62,771 bases of DNA from Pseudoalteromonas sp. S2755 (lineage in GTDB: Bacteria; Pseudomonadota; Gammaproteobacteria; Enterobacterales; Alteromonadaceae): NCBI RefSeq assembly GCF_005886535.1, contig NZ_PNDS01000024.1, positions 1 through 62,771 on the forward strand, written 5' to 3'. Of this stretch, positions 53,319-62,614 are shown piece by piece. Both the position numbers and the translations under genes were made by a program. The notes under the pieces were generated by a model, which saw only the letters and a program-made list of their open reading frames with translations, did not search any database and was not told the origin of the DNA. Positions within the stretch are counted from its first letter, which is position 1. Every line of letters begins with the position of its first letter.

Positions 53319-55097
53319 ATGGCAGAACAGCAGCTTTCTTGGCAAGAAATTAAACGTAAAGTCCTCGAGCACAAGCGACCGCTTATTAAGGCGCATATCA
53401 TCGCCTTGTTTGCCGCGTTGGTGAGTGTCCCTATCCCTTTGATGATGCCGTTGCTGGTCGATGAAGTCTTACTAGACACACCAGGCAGAGCAGTGGCTTG
53501 GATGAACTCAGTCTTACCCGAGCAATGGCATGGCCCCAGTGGCTATATTGTGGTTATTTTGTTAGCTGTAATAACTATGCGCTTGGCCAGCCTGGTGCTA
53601 GGAGTGATGCAGTCACGCCAGTTTACTATTATCGGCAAGGACATTAGTTATCAAATCCGTGAGCGTTTACTTACACATTTACCTAAAGTTCAACTGAAGG
53701 AGTACGAAAGCCAAGGTGGTGCAGCAATTAGCTCTCGCTGTATTACCGATGTAGAAACTTTGGATAAATTTATCAGTCAAACCTTGTCACGATTTTTAAT
53801 CGGTTTACTCACAATTATTGGCACTGCGGCGATTTTGCTTTGGATTGACTGGATGTTGGGGCTGGTTATCCTGTTGCTCAATCCGGCGGTTATCTATTTT
53901 TCTCGACAGTTTGGCAAACATGTTAAAGAGCTGAAAAAGGAAGAGAATGCTGCATTTGAAGCACTGCAAACTTCGTTAGTCGAGACGCTAGATGCTATTT
54001 CTCAACTAAAAGCCGTTCGTCGAGAGGGTAACTACTTTGCACAGGTTAAAGTAGCCGCCAAAGATCTCAAACATTACGCGGTGCAGTCACAATGGAAAAC
54101 GGACGCGGTTAACCGCTTAAGCTTTACCGTGTTTTTGGTGGGGTTCGAGTTTTTTCGTGCTGTCGCTATGTTTATGGTGGTGTTTTCTGATTTAACAGTC
54201 GGCCAGATATTTGCGGTATTTGGTTACCTTTGGTTCATGATGGGGCCTGTGCAGGAAATTCTTGGTATTCAATATGCGTACTATGGTGCCTCCGCGGCGC
54301 TTAGTAGGTTAAATCAGGTTTTTAATTTTGCGACAGAAGCACAATATCCCGCTACGAAAACCGTCTTTGATTCATCTCAGGTTGATATCAAATTTGCCAA
54401 TATAGACTTCGCTTACGTTGCAGAGCAACCCGTGCTCAAGCAGGTATCTTTGCATATTCCAGCAGGGAAGAAAGTAGCGTTAGTAGCGGTGTCTGGAGGT
54501 GGTAAATCTACTTTGGTGCAATTGCTTTTGGGATTGTATGAAAAGCAAAGTGGCGAGATTCATATAAATGACACACCAGTAGAGCAAATTGGTTACGAAG
54601 CCGTGCGAGATAATATAGTGACTGTACTGCAGCAGCCAATACTCTTTAATACTAGCATCCGTGAAAACCTAGCAATGGGGCGTGAGGTATCTGACCAAAT
54701 ATTGTGGCAGGCACTCCATGTTGCAGAGTTAGCCGATACCGTACTTGCGCTGTCCGACGAGTTAGATGCACAAGTTGGTCGAAACGGGATCAAATTGTCC
54801 GGAGGACAGAAGCAAAGGTTAGCCATTGCTAGAATGGTTGTTGCCGACCCTAAAGTAGTGGTGCTGGATGAAGCAACCTCGGCACTTGATATTGAGACTG
54901 AGGCAAAAATTCATCGCAATTTGCAAGCGTTTTTGGCTGATAGAACGACTTTGATTATTGCACATCGACTGAGCGCAATAAAACAAGCCGACTTAATTTA
55001 TGTGTTAGATGATGGTGAAGTGTCCCAGTATGGAGAACATAAGGAACTGTTAAAGGAACAAGGTCTGTATCAAATCCTATTTGGTCATCAAAATTAA
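53319..55097 (+). CDS. MsbA/LmrA-type ABC transporter (fused permease-ATPase)
   Basis: This is a 592-residue type I ABC half-exporter with six predicted transmembrane segments in residues ~25-320. The nucleotide-binding domain has Walker A SGGGKST, signature LSGGQKQRLAIAR and Walker B VVVLDEATSALD. Its substrate cannot be read from sequence; lipids, drugs or peptides are all possible. The ATG follows the selO stop directly, so the pair is co-transcribed. It lacks the FDEWAADQDP feature of the PvdE-like exporter. It lies 2.3 kb from the siderophore locus, so a secretion role for the siderophore is conceivable but unsupported. Confidence 0.87.
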   Translation: MAEQQLSWQEIKRKVLEHKRPLIKAHIIALFAALVSVPIPLMMPLLVDEVLLDTPGRAVAWMNSVLPEQWHGPSGYIVVILLAVITMRLASLVLGVMQSRQFTIIGKDISYQIRERLLTHLPKVQLKEYESQGGAAISSRCITDVETLDKFISQTLSRFLIGLLTIIGTAAILLWIDWMLGLVILLLNPAVIYFSRQFGKHVKELKKEENAAFEALQTSLVETLDAISQLKAVRREGNYFAQVKVAAKDLKHYAVQSQWKTDAVNRLSFTVFLVGFEFFRAVAMFMVVFSDLTVGQIFAVFGYLWFMMGPVQEILGIQYAYYGASAALSRLNQVFNFATEAQYPATKTVFDSSQVDIKFANIDFAYVAEQPVLKQVSLHIPAGKKVALVAVSGGGKSTLVQLLLGLYEKQSGEIHINDTPVEQIGYEAVRDNIVTVLQQPILFNTSIRENLAMGREVSDQILWQALHVAELADTVLALSDELDAQVGRNGIKLSGGQKQRLAIARMVVADPKVVVLDEATSALDIETEAKIHRNLQAFLADRTTLIIAHRLSAIKQADLIYVLDDGEVSQYGEHKELLKEQGLYQILFGHQN

Positions 55098-55245
55098 TTC
55101 ATAAATAGCAAAAATTCCTTATGTAACGTTAAGTAAACATTAATAGACGAGCTAATATTATCTATGCAACGTAATCGGTAGACGCATTTTCTGATAGACT
55201 ATCCGAGTCGATACTCAATGCGTAAACTAACAGAGATGGGAAGGA

Positions 55246-56298
55246 ATGATGAAAATTAAAACTTTGAGCTTACTAGTTGCGATGGCAGTGACAGCCAATG
55301 CAAATGCGAACACTACTGAGCCTACAGAAGGCGTATATCTAGGTGTGTTTGGTGATTACTATGATGCTGACTGGCAGAATCACCGTGATATGGCTGGTCT
55401 GGACGTAGAAGATTCTACTGGTTGGGGTGCTGAAATTGGCTACCGCTTTGACAAGTTTTGGAGTGGTCGTATCGAATATGCAGATATGGACTTTGATCTT
55501 GGTGGGATCAGCAACGGTTCAATGGACGCCGAGCGTTACGGTATCGACGGTTTGTACCACTTTGATGGTGGCCCATTCTATGGTTTAGTGGGTATCAAAA
55601 AGATGAACCTAGATGTAATCTCAGATAACACTTTTGCTAACGTCGGCGCAGGTGTTCGTCATTACTTCACCGATCATTTGTTCGTGAATGCAGAAGCGGC
55701 AATTTACCAAGGTCTAGAAGCAGGTTTTACTGATGTTGGTGGTAAAATTGGTATCAACTACTCATTCGGTAGCGTTGGTAAATCGGAAGAGGTTGCGCCA
55801 GCCCCTGCTCCTGTAGTTGCAGAAGCACCGCAAGACAGTGACAAAGATGGTGTTGTGGATAGCGAAGATAAATGTGCTAACACACCAATGACGGATGCTG
55901 TTGATGCCTCTGGTTGTACTTTGTACGAGACTAAGGAAGATAAAGTAAGTCTGCTAGTCCGCTTCCCGCATGACGATGCAACTTTCTCACAGCAATATGT
56001 TGATGATATCAACGCGGTTGCTAAGTTCTTGAAAGAGCATAAAAATGCAGATGTTGTGATTGAAGGTCACGCGTCAGCTGTGGGTGATGCTGATTACAAC
56101 CAAAAGCTTTCTGAGCGCCGCGCGAAAAACGTTGCTGAGAAACTCGTTGATATGGGTGTAGATTCAATGCGTATTACCACGGTTGGTTACGGTGAAGAGC
56201 GTTTGAAAAATCCAGCAAACACGCTAAAAGCACATGCGGAAAACCGTCGTGTAGAAGCGCACGTTTCTTCTAAAGAGAAAGTAAAAGTTAAGCGTTAA
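55246..56298 (+). CDS. OmpA-family outer-membrane porin
   Basis: This 350-residue protein has a signal peptide ending near ANANA, an N-terminal eight-stranded beta-barrel (about residues 25-180) and a Pro/Ala-rich linker. A short thrombospondin type 3-like Asp-rich repeat (DSDKDGVVDSEDKC...) follows, then a C-terminal OmpA/MotB peptidoglycan-binding domain (IEGHASAVGDADYNQKLSERRA; GYGEERL). It probably links the outer membrane to the cell wall. ATG 55249 is an equally good start, since GGGAAGGA abuts the first ATG. It is monocistronic with its own terminator. Many synonymous codons are those typical of highly expressed genes. Confidence 0.9.
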   Translation: MMKIKTLSLLVAMAVTANANANTTEPTEGVYLGVFGDYYDADWQNHRDMAGLDVEDSTGWGAEIGYRFDKFWSGRIEYADMDFDLGGISNGSMDAERYGIDGLYHFDGGPFYGLVGIKKMNLDVISDNTFANVGAGVRHYFTDHLFVNAEAAIYQGLEAGFTDVGGKIGINYSFGSVGKSEEVAPAPAPVVAEAPQDSDKDGVVDSEDKCANTPMTDAVDASGCTLYETKEDKVSLLVRFPHDDATFSQQYVDDINAVAKFLKEHKNADVVIEGHASAVGDADYNQKLSERRAKNVAEKLVDMGVDSMRITTVGYGEERLKNPANTLKAHAENRRVEAHVSSKEKVKVKR

Positions 56299-56316
56299 TT
56301 TTCACTTAGCTTATGC

Positions 56317-56343
56317 AAAAAGGCTCCTTCAGGAGCCTTTTTT
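56317..56343 (+). terminator. Rho-independent terminator after the OmpA-like gene
   Basis: AAAAAGGCTCC and GGAGCCTTTTT form a strong stem with a tetraloop and a T run. It lies about 20 bp after the stop codon. Confidence 0.9.
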
Positions 56344-56608
56344 GATCCAATTGTTAGTACCTTTTCGCAAAATTAAAATGATTCTCGTTTGACTGATATT
56401 CATCAAAATATACTTGTTCCGGTATGCTTATTCATTGTATTTATAGTGACTATAAGGCGAGGTATCGTATGCAAGATTTTCATCTATACTCAAAGACCTT
56501 ATAATTGTTCATTATATTTTATGGTCAAGGGAATGGTTCAGCCGATTGTATCAATAATCGCAGCCAGATCATTTACTTGTCTGTCCACGTCACCAAGAGG
56601 GCAATATT
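56344..56608 (+). promoter_or_regulatory. AT-rich leader region of acnB
   Basis: About 265 bp without a convincing gene; the only open frame here has no ribosome site and no coding character. The stretch presumably holds the acnB promoter and 5' leader. An AAGAGG ribosome site lies at its end. I see no Fur box or IS box in it. Confidence 0.5.
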
Positions 56609-59206
56609 GTGCTTCAAGAATATCGTAAACACGTAGAAGAGCGTGCCGCGCAAGGTATCGTGCCTAAGCCGTTAGACGCGCAGCAAACTGCTGACCTTAT
56701 CGAATTACTAAAAACTCCACCTGCAGGTGAAGAAGAGTTCATCGTTGATCTATTTATCAACCGTGTACCGCCAGGTGTAGATGATGCTGCTTACGTAAAA
56801 GCAGGCTTTTTGGCTGCAGTAGCGAAAGGCGAAGCGGAATCTCCACTTATTTCAAAAGAATATGCAGCTGAGCTGCTTGGCACTATGCTAGGTGGTTATA
56901 ACATCGCGCCAATGATTGATCTGTTAGACGATGCAGCACTTGCACCTATCGTTGCTAAAGGTTTATCTCACACGCTACTGATGTTTGACGCATTCTACGA
57001 CGTAGAAGAAAAAGCAAAAGCGGGTAATGAGTTTGCTAAGCAAGTGATTGAATCATGGGCAAATGCAGAATGGTTCCTTGAGAAGCCAGCCGTTGCAGAC
57101 AAAATTTCTGTCACTGTATTCAAAGTAACAGGTGAGACAAACACAGATGACTTGTCTCCAGCCCCAGACGCTTGGTCTCGTCCTGATATCCCATTACACG
57201 CACTAGCTATGCTTAAAAACGAGCGTGATGGTATCAACCCAGACAAACCTGGTGAAGTAGGTCCTATCGCACAGCTTGAAGCGCTTAATGGCAAAGGTTT
57301 GCCTCTAGCATACGTGGGTGATGTTGTTGGTACGGGTTCATCTCGTAAATCTGCAACTAACTCTGTACTTTGGTTCATGGGTGATGACATCCCATTCGTG
57401 CCAAACAAGCGCGTTGGCGGTGTGTGTCTAGGTGGTAAAATTGCACCTATCTTCTTCAACACCATGGAAGATTCAGGTGCACTACCTATTGAACTTCCAG
57501 TTGATGAATTGAACATGGGCGACCAAATCGACATCTTCCCATACGAAGGTGTAGTTAAGCGTCACGGTACAGACGAAGTTATCTCGACGTTCTCACTAAA
57601 ATCAGACGTAATTCTTGATGAAGTACGTGCTGGTGGTCGTATTCCACTGATCATCGGTCGTGGTCTAACTGATAAAGCTCGTGCTTCACTGGGTCTTGAA
57701 GCTGAAGATATCTTCCGTAAGCCTAAGCTAGTAGAAGATTCTGGTAAAGGCTTTACGCTTGCACAGAAGATGGTTGGTAAAGCATGTAATATGGCAGGTG
57801 TACGTCCAGGCCAATACTGTGAGCCAACAATGACAACGGTAGGTTCTCAGGATACTACGGGTCCAATGACGCGTGATGAGCTTAAAGACCTTGCTTGTCT
57901 TGGCTTCTCTGCTGATCTTACTATGCAGTCATTCTGTCATACCTCAGCTTATCCTAAGCCAATCGATGTAAACACACACCACACACTTCCTGATTTCATC
58001 ATGAACCGTGGCGGTGTATCGTTACGTCCAGGTGACGGTGTTATCCACTCGTGGCTAAACCGTATGCTACTGCCTGATACGGTAGGTACAGGTGGTGACT
58101 CGCATACTCGTTTCCCTCTAGGTATTTCATTCCCTGCAGGTTCAGGTGCGGTAGCATTCGCAGCTGCAACGGGTGTAATGCCGTTGGATATGCCTGAGTC
58201 AATCCTTGTTCGTTTTAAAGGTGAAATGCAGCCGGGTATCACATTACGTGACCTAGTACACGCTATCCCTTACTATGCAATCCAGCAAGGCCTATTGACG
58301 GTTGAGAAAAAAGGTAAGATCAATGAATTCTCTGGCCGTATCCTTGAAATCGAAGGTGTTGAGCACTTAACAGTTGAGCAAGCGTTCGAACTATCTGATG
58401 CATCTGCAGAGCGTAGTGCGGCAGGTTGTACTGTTAAGCTTTCACAAGCGTCTATCGAAGAGTACCTAAACTCTAACATCGTGATGCTTAAGTGGATGAT
58501 CTCAGAAGGTTATGGTGATGTACGTACTATTGAGCGTCGTATCACTAAGATGGAAGAGTGGTTAGCAAACCCTGAGCTAATGACTGCTGACGCGGATGCA
58601 GAATACGCGCACACCATTGAGATTGATCTTGCTGATATCAAAGAGCCAATCCTTTGTGCACCGAATGACCCTGATGATGCACGTCTACTTTCAGCGGTAA
58701 CCGGTGAGAAGATCGACGAAGTGTTCATTGGTTCTTGTATGACTAACATTGGTCACTTCCGTGCAGCTGGTAAACTACTGGATAACTTCGGTGGTCGTCT
58801 ACCAACGCAACTATGGGTTGCTCCACCAACGAAAATGGACCGCGATCAGTTAACTGACGAAGGTTACTACGGTATTTATGGTCGTGTAGGTGCACGTATC
58901 GAAACTCCTGGATGTTCACTATGTATGGGTAACCAGGCGCGTGTTGCTGATAAAGCAACGGTTGTTTCTACCTCGACTCGTAACTTCCCTAACCGTTTAG
59001 GTACAGGTGCAAACGTATTCCTTGCATCAGCAGAACTTGCAGCGGTAGCTGCTATTCTTGGTAAACTACCAACGCCTGCTGAATATCAAGAGTATGCAGA
59101 GAAGATCAATGCAACGGCTGCGGACACTTACCGTTACTTGAACTTCCATAAGATGCCTCAGTACACTAAAAAGGCAGACTCAGTGATCATTCAACAAGCG
59201 GTTTAA
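56609..59206 (+). CDS. acnB: Aconitate hydratase B / 2-methylisocitrate dehydratase
   Basis: This 865-residue enzyme is the same length as E. coli AcnB. It shows the AcnB order: a HEAT-like N-terminal domain (~1-160), the swivel domain, then the catalytic domains. The [4Fe-4S] ligand cysteines are in GSCMTN and GCSLCMGN near residues 710-775, and GGDSHTRFP is also present. It interconverts citrate and isocitrate in the TCA cycle; in many bacteria it also handles 2-methylisocitrate and binds mRNA when iron is low. The start is GTG with AAGAGG 8 nt upstream. It is flanked by terminators, so it is a monocistronic housekeeping gene. Confidence 0.97.
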   Translation: MLQEYRKHVEERAAQGIVPKPLDAQQTADLIELLKTPPAGEEEFIVDLFINRVPPGVDDAAYVKAGFLAAVAKGEAESPLISKEYAAELLGTMLGGYNIAPMIDLLDDAALAPIVAKGLSHTLLMFDAFYDVEEKAKAGNEFAKQVIESWANAEWFLEKPAVADKISVTVFKVTGETNTDDLSPAPDAWSRPDIPLHALAMLKNERDGINPDKPGEVGPIAQLEALNGKGLPLAYVGDVVGTGSSRKSATNSVLWFMGDDIPFVPNKRVGGVCLGGKIAPIFFNTMEDSGALPIELPVDELNMGDQIDIFPYEGVVKRHGTDEVISTFSLKSDVILDEVRAGGRIPLIIGRGLTDKARASLGLEAEDIFRKPKLVEDSGKGFTLAQKMVGKACNMAGVRPGQYCEPTMTTVGSQDTTGPMTRDELKDLACLGFSADLTMQSFCHTSAYPKPIDVNTHHTLPDFIMNRGGVSLRPGDGVIHSWLNRMLLPDTVGTGGDSHTRFPLGISFPAGSGAVAFAAATGVMPLDMPESILVRFKGEMQPGITLRDLVHAIPYYAIQQGLLTVEKKGKINEFSGRILEIEGVEHLTVEQAFELSDASAERSAAGCTVKLSQASIEEYLNSNIVMLKWMISEGYGDVRTIERRITKMEEWLANPELMTADADAEYAHTIEIDLADIKEPILCAPNDPDDARLLSAVTGEKIDEVFIGSCMTNIGHFRAAGKLLDNFGGRLPTQLWVAPPTKMDRDQLTDEGYYGIYGRVGARIETPGCSLCMGNQARVADKATVVSTSTRNFPNRLGTGANVFLASAELAAVAAILGKLPTPAEYQEYAEKINATAADTYRYLNFHKMPQYTKKADSVIIQQAV

Positions 59207-59232
59207 TTACTCGCCCTAGAATACATTGAAAG

Positions 59233-59260
59233 AAAAAGCCAGCGCATGCTGGCTTTTTTT
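59233..59260 (+). terminator. Rho-independent terminator after acnB
   Basis: AAAAGCCAGC pairs with GCTGGCTTTT around GCAT and is followed by further T residues, 27 bp after the acnB stop. The remaining ~190 bp before the next gene is very AT-rich and probably holds its promoter. Confidence 0.92.
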
Positions 59261-59450
59261 ATGCACATAAAACGCTCATCTTAAATGGTGTTATCAAGCA
59301 TTATTTTAAACCTAGATAAGTAATCTATTAAAGTGGCTATAATTGGGTTTTTATTGCGTTTTACTTGTTAAAATCCCGTTTTTTTAAACAGTAATTTTCT
59401 CTGGTTTTATTAGAATTGTCGGCAAATTCTCATCAATGGGCGAGAGGATC

Positions 59451-60083
59451 ATGACAACAGTAAACAACCAGAATTTATTACAACTACGCTTTTTGCCGCA
59501 GTCACATATCGACGCAGTTAAGCCTTTTTTCAATCAACTTCCGGATAACCCTTATGCCGATGGTGCATTCAGAAAGCGCCGCTATTCAGTGGTTAAATTC
59601 ACTGACGGTGAAGTGACATTGCAGCCGACTAAAGCTTTCGTTCAAGACGATTCAATTAATACTTTCCAAGGTAATATTGAGCGTGTTTACGAAAACCTTG
59701 AGCTGGACATGTTAAACACCGATGGCTTTAAGCATATGCTTGCTGAATTCAAAGCCATGACAGGAATTGCAGACGATACCAGCATAGAAGTGCATCAGTT
59801 TCGCATGTTAGCGATTGAAAGCGATACTCCTCCTGCGCCTGAAGGTGTACACCAAGATGGCTTTGACCATGTGTGTGTTTGTGGTGTTTCTCACGAAAAT
59901 ATCGCCGGTGGTGAGCTATTGGTTTATGAACATAAAGAAGCCGAACCTTGCTTCAAAATGGAAATCAAAGATGGTTTATTTGCACTGGTGAATGACCGTG
60001 AAGTGTGGCATAACGCAACGCCGATGAACAAGCTAGATGCCGAGCAAGTCGGTTACCTAGACTGCTTCGTATTTACAGCCTAA
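59451..60083 (+). CDS. 2OG-Fe(II) dioxygenase family protein (IDO/BsmA-like)
   Basis: The protein is 210 residues. A metal-binding HxD motif is visible (VHQDGFDHV near residue 125), as is a distal His in REVWHNATP near 185. The overall pattern fits the 2OG-Fe dioxygenase family that includes L-isoleucine hydroxylases and BsmA. Such enzymes hydroxylate free amino acids using 2-oxoglutarate and O2. ATG 59451 has GAGAGG upstream; an in-frame ATG at 59436 precedes that site and is unlikely. It lies 9 bp before a class V aminotransferase-like gene, so both probably work in one pathway. The substrate is unknown. Confidence 0.82.
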   Translation: MTTVNNQNLLQLRFLPQSHIDAVKPFFNQLPDNPYADGAFRKRRYSVVKFTDGEVTLQPTKAFVQDDSINTFQGNIERVYENLELDMLNTDGFKHMLAEFKAMTGIADDTSIEVHQFRMLAIESDTPPAPEGVHQDGFDHVCVCGVSHENIAGGELLVYEHKEAEPCFKMEIKDGLFALVNDREVWHNATPMNKLDAEQVGYLDCFVFTA

Positions 60084-60092
60084 GAGGGTAGT

Positions 60093-61328
60093 ATGGATTT
60101 AAATCAAGTGCGTCGTCAGTTCCCTGCGCTTATGCAAAGTATCGGTGGAACCGCGCCAATTTTCCTTGATGGTCCGGGTGGCTCTCAAGTACCGCAATCC
60201 GTATTGAGCGCGATGTCTGCTTACCTTGGTTATTTTAACTCTAACTTAGGTGGTGCATTTTTCTCGAGCGATAAGACCGTCAGTTTGATGAGTGAAGCGC
60301 GCCAAGCGGTTGCGGACTTACTCAATGCGCCAAGTGCAGATCAAATTGTATTCGGTGCCAACATGACTAGCTTAACCTTTAGCTTTAGCCGTGCGCTATC
60401 TCGCGAATGGCAAGCGGGTGATGAAGTCATTGTGACTAATGCTGATCACTATTCAAATGTTTCTTCATGGCGTCAAGCCGCCGAAGATAAAGGGGCGACG
60501 GTGCATGCGGTGCGTATTAATGAAACCGATTGCACACTTGATCTTGCGCATTTTGAATCACTACTAAATGCCAAGACTAAGTTGGTTGCGGTGACGTATG
60601 CATCAAATACAACGGGCTCAATCAACGATATCAAACGCATTGTGGAGCTTGCGCACCAAGTTGGTGCATTGGTATATGTTGATGCTGTGCACTATGCACC
60701 TCATGAGCTAATCGATGTACAAGGTTTGGATTGCGACTTCCTTGCGTGCTCTGCTTATAAGTTCTTTGGTCCGCATGTGGGCATTGTGTATGGTAAGCGT
60801 GAGCATTTAGAAGGTTTTACTCCGTACAAGGTGGAGCCGGCAAAAGACATTATTCCAGGCCGCTGGGAAACTGGTACGCAGAGTTTCGAAGGGCTAGCGG
60901 GTGTTGTTGCGGCGATTGACTACATTGCTTCACTAAGCGAGATGAGTGCAGATACACCCCGCCGTGAGAAACTGGTTGAGGCGTTTGCACGCACAAAAGC
61001 GCATGAGATGCAGCTTAGCCAGCACTTCTTAACGCGTTTAGCCGAGTTTAAACATATTAAACTTTTTGGTATCGAGTCACGTGAGAGACTCGCTGAGCGC
61101 ACACCAACGTTTGCTTTGACATTTGATGGCATCGCGCCACGTACCGTGTCGGAATTCTTAGGTAAAAAGCACATGTGCGTATGGGATGGTAACTTCTACG
61201 CCCAAGGGCTTTGCGAGCAGCTAGGGGTGATGGATAAAGGTGGAGTTGTTCGCATCGGTTGTATGCATTACAACACCATAGAAGAACTAGATAGCTTGTT
61301 TGACGCATTCAGTGAGCTATTAGCATAA
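60093..61328 (+). CDS. Cysteine desulfurase-like PLP enzyme (class V aminotransferase fold)
   Basis: This is a 411-residue PLP enzyme. The Schiff-base Lys lies in SAYKFFGPH near residue 230, preceded by the VDAVHYAPH cofactor motif. The fold and the GPGGSQVP and NADHYSN segments fit the cysteine desulfurase-like family (SufS/CsdA relatives). The mobile-loop catalytic cysteine region typical of true desulfurases is not obvious, so it may act on another amino acid as a lyase, transaminase or desulfurase. It is translated 9 bp after the 2OG dioxygenase gene, which suggests sequential action on one amino acid. No Fe-S assembly genes are nearby. Confidence 0.82.
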   Translation: MDLNQVRRQFPALMQSIGGTAPIFLDGPGGSQVPQSVLSAMSAYLGYFNSNLGGAFFSSDKTVSLMSEARQAVADLLNAPSADQIVFGANMTSLTFSFSRALSREWQAGDEVIVTNADHYSNVSSWRQAAEDKGATVHAVRINETDCTLDLAHFESLLNAKTKLVAVTYASNTTGSINDIKRIVELAHQVGALVYVDAVHYAPHELIDVQGLDCDFLACSAYKFFGPHVGIVYGKREHLEGFTPYKVEPAKDIIPGRWETGTQSFEGLAGVVAAIDYIASLSEMSADTPRREKLVEAFARTKAHEMQLSQHFLTRLAEFKHIKLFGIESRERLAERTPTFALTFDGIAPRTVSEFLGKKHMCVWDGNFYAQGLCEQLGVMDKGGVVRIGCMHYNTIEELDSLFDAFSELLA

Positions 61329-61331
61329 TAA

Positions 61332-61356
61332 GAAGTGGGGCTACGGCTCCCATTTC
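61332..61356 (+). terminator. Probable terminator after the PLP enzyme gene
   Basis: GAAGTGGG pairs with CCCATTTC (one G-T pair), extended by a further G-T pair, directly after the stop codon. The following T run is weak, so confidence is moderate. Confidence 0.5.
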
Positions 61357-61464
61357 TTCTCGCAACAATCAGGTTCTCTTGTAACTTTACTTCTGTTTCG
61401 ATACAGCTTTTTAATAGTATACTTTAATTATATGTATTACATTAGCTATTAGCTGGAGGAAATT

Positions 61465-61809
61465 GTGGAAAGGACTACTGGTGGCGTGATACGAATTACT
61501 ATTATTCCTCTGTTTTGTTGGCTTCTATCACTGATATTTATTTATGTATATCAGTTTCCTGTCCCCATGGTTGGTATGGTCAATGAAACGGACTTAACGA
61601 GTCCACACTTCTGGTGGACGGCAACACTAAGTTATCTCTTTTACGGATTTATCTGCTTTACTATCCCGCTGATGATGCTTATTCAGTATGTCATTTCAAA
61701 GTCAAAGTGGATTACAAATCACAGCGGGCAAGACAAGCTGCTTTGCTGTAGTGCCATTCTTTTATGTTTAGCTTGGGCTACTTTAATTAGTCAGTTACAC
61801 CTTCAATAA
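61465..61809 (+). CDS. Small hypothetical membrane protein
   Basis: This 114-residue protein has three hydrophobic segments (about residues 9-30, 47-72 and 92-110) and is probably an inner-membrane protein. The GTG start has a strong GGAGGA site 5 nt upstream. No family motif was recognised. It is preceded by a probable terminator and overlaps the convergent cyclic-nucleotide-binding gene by 23 bp at its 3' end. The function is unknown. Confidence 0.6.
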   Translation: MERTTGGVIRITIIPLFCWLLSLIFIYVYQFPVPMVGMVNETDLTSPHFWWTATLSYLFYGFICFTIPLMMLIQYVISKSKWITNHSGQDKLLCCSAILLCLAWATLISQLHLQ

Positions 61810-62248
61810 ATGCATTGAGCTTTGCAATGCGATGGCTCATGCCTTCAATAAGCTTGTCTTTGATTTTTTCCCGGATCACATTGGGCAAGCGTGTTAGTGC
61901 ATCTGGGGTTATTGCCAATATAATGCTGTCTTTTAACGCTTGTGCGCTAGTACTGCGTTCTCGGTTAGTGATAAATGCACCTTCACCTAAAAATTCACCA
62001 GGACCAACCTTACCTAAATCATGGGCGGCATCTTGTTTAAAAATCAAAAACTCACCGCTTAATACAATATACAGGCGATTGTCTTTTTCAAAGCGTTTGA
62101 AGGCATGACGCTCTTGTTGCACCAGATATAAGTGACCAAAAGACTCGAGTAACACTTGGCGTTCGGCAAGCGTAAACTCTTTAAAAAACGCTAAGCGATT
62201 GATGATCTCTAGTTGTTTAAACAGTGGCACATTTTCAAGCAGTTTCAC
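61787..62248 (-). CDS. Cyclic nucleotide-binding domain protein
   Basis: This 153-residue protein consists essentially of one CRP-type cyclic nucleotide-binding beta-barrel with flanking helices. The nucleotide-binding cassette is seen as GPGEFLGEGAFITNRERSTSA around residues 82-102, where E and R would contact the ribose-phosphate. There is no helix-turn-helix after it, so it is not a CRP-like transcription factor. It is more likely a stand-alone sensor or partner protein. It has its own promoter region to the right and overlaps the convergent membrane-protein gene. Confidence 0.82.
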   Translation of the reverse strand: MKLLENVPLFKQLEIINRLAFFKEFTLAERQVLLESFGHLYLVQQERHAFKRFEKDNRLYIVLSGEFLIFKQDAAHDLGKVGPGEFLGEGAFITNRERSTSAQALKDSIILAITPDALTRLPNVIREKIKDKLIEGMSHRIAKLNAFIEGVTD

Positions 62249-62323
62249 AGGCTTACATAAGTTAGTACATTGTCTTTATTAAATAGTGGCGACTTTTTTT
62301 GATTAGAGCAATGATTTTTTATT

Positions 62324-62393
62324 GTCGCTTACACCAATCTACTTGATTATGTCGCCAACTATTTATGTGGATTGGTATATAACGATAAGCGAC
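62324..62393. repeat. Imperfect 70-bp inverted repeat
   Basis: Outer arms GTCGCTTA (62324-62331) and TAAGCGAC (62386-62393) enclose inner arms ACCAATC (62333-62339) and GATTGGT (62370-62376). The arrangement resembles intergenic palindromic elements. It lies 16 bp downstream of the stop codon of the small leftward peptide gene and could also end its transcript, followed on the minus strand by an AT-rich stretch. Confidence 0.6.
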
Positions 62394-62408
62394 ATGAGTT
62401 AAATCATT

Positions 62409-62585
62409 CTAGCAAGCGGGATCGTACGGCGAAGTAGGGCATGTCATCCCCTGATAGCTGATACAGCCTTTATTGTGTGGTGAGGTAACATCATAACCAC
62501 CAGCAGCTTGCGGTGTAAGCTCATTTGCTAGCTTCTTGCTGTTAGATAAATGTTTTAGTGGCTTTTTATTCAATGTAATTTTCAT
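62409..62585 (-). CDS. RiPP-like precursor peptide with double-glycine leader
   Basis: This 58-residue frame starts at ATG 62585 behind AAAGGA at good spacing. The N-terminal ~30 residues form a lysine-rich leader beginning MKITLNKKPLKHLS and ending TPQAAGG, a double-glycine cleavage motif. The remaining 28 residues form a core with three Cys, four Ser/Thr-rich positions and Pro/Tyr-rich spacing, ending in a C-terminal Cys. This leader-plus-core layout is that of ribosomally made peptides exported and cleaved by C39-peptidase transporters, including class I lanthipeptide-like precursors. No modification enzyme or C39 transporter gene lies in the window. One copy of the ~140-bp repeat sits 30 bp upstream. 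The gene call is good; the product class is inferred from sequence style only. Confidence 0.72.
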   Translation of the reverse strand: MKITLNKKPLKHLSNSKKLANELTPQAAGGYDVTSPHNKGCISYQGMTCPTSPYDPAC

Positions 62586-62614
62586 CGTGATTCCTTTACA
62601 AAATGTAAGTTATG

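Noticed and set aside
53319..55097. MsbA-type ABC protein as the siderophore secretion pump
   Set aside because: It is coupled to selO, is separated from the iron locus and has no IS box nearby. The PvdE-like exporter already fits the cluster.
56389..56628. 79-codon open frame between the OmpA-like gene and acnB
   Set aside because: It has no Shine-Dalgarno, an odd composition and overlap with the acnB start. The region is better read as the acnB leader.
56995..57534. 179-codon open frame antisense to acnB
   Set aside because: It lies wholly inside acnB on the other strand, where codon bias of the highly expressed gene keeps the antisense frame open. It has no ribosome site and no recognisable protein features.
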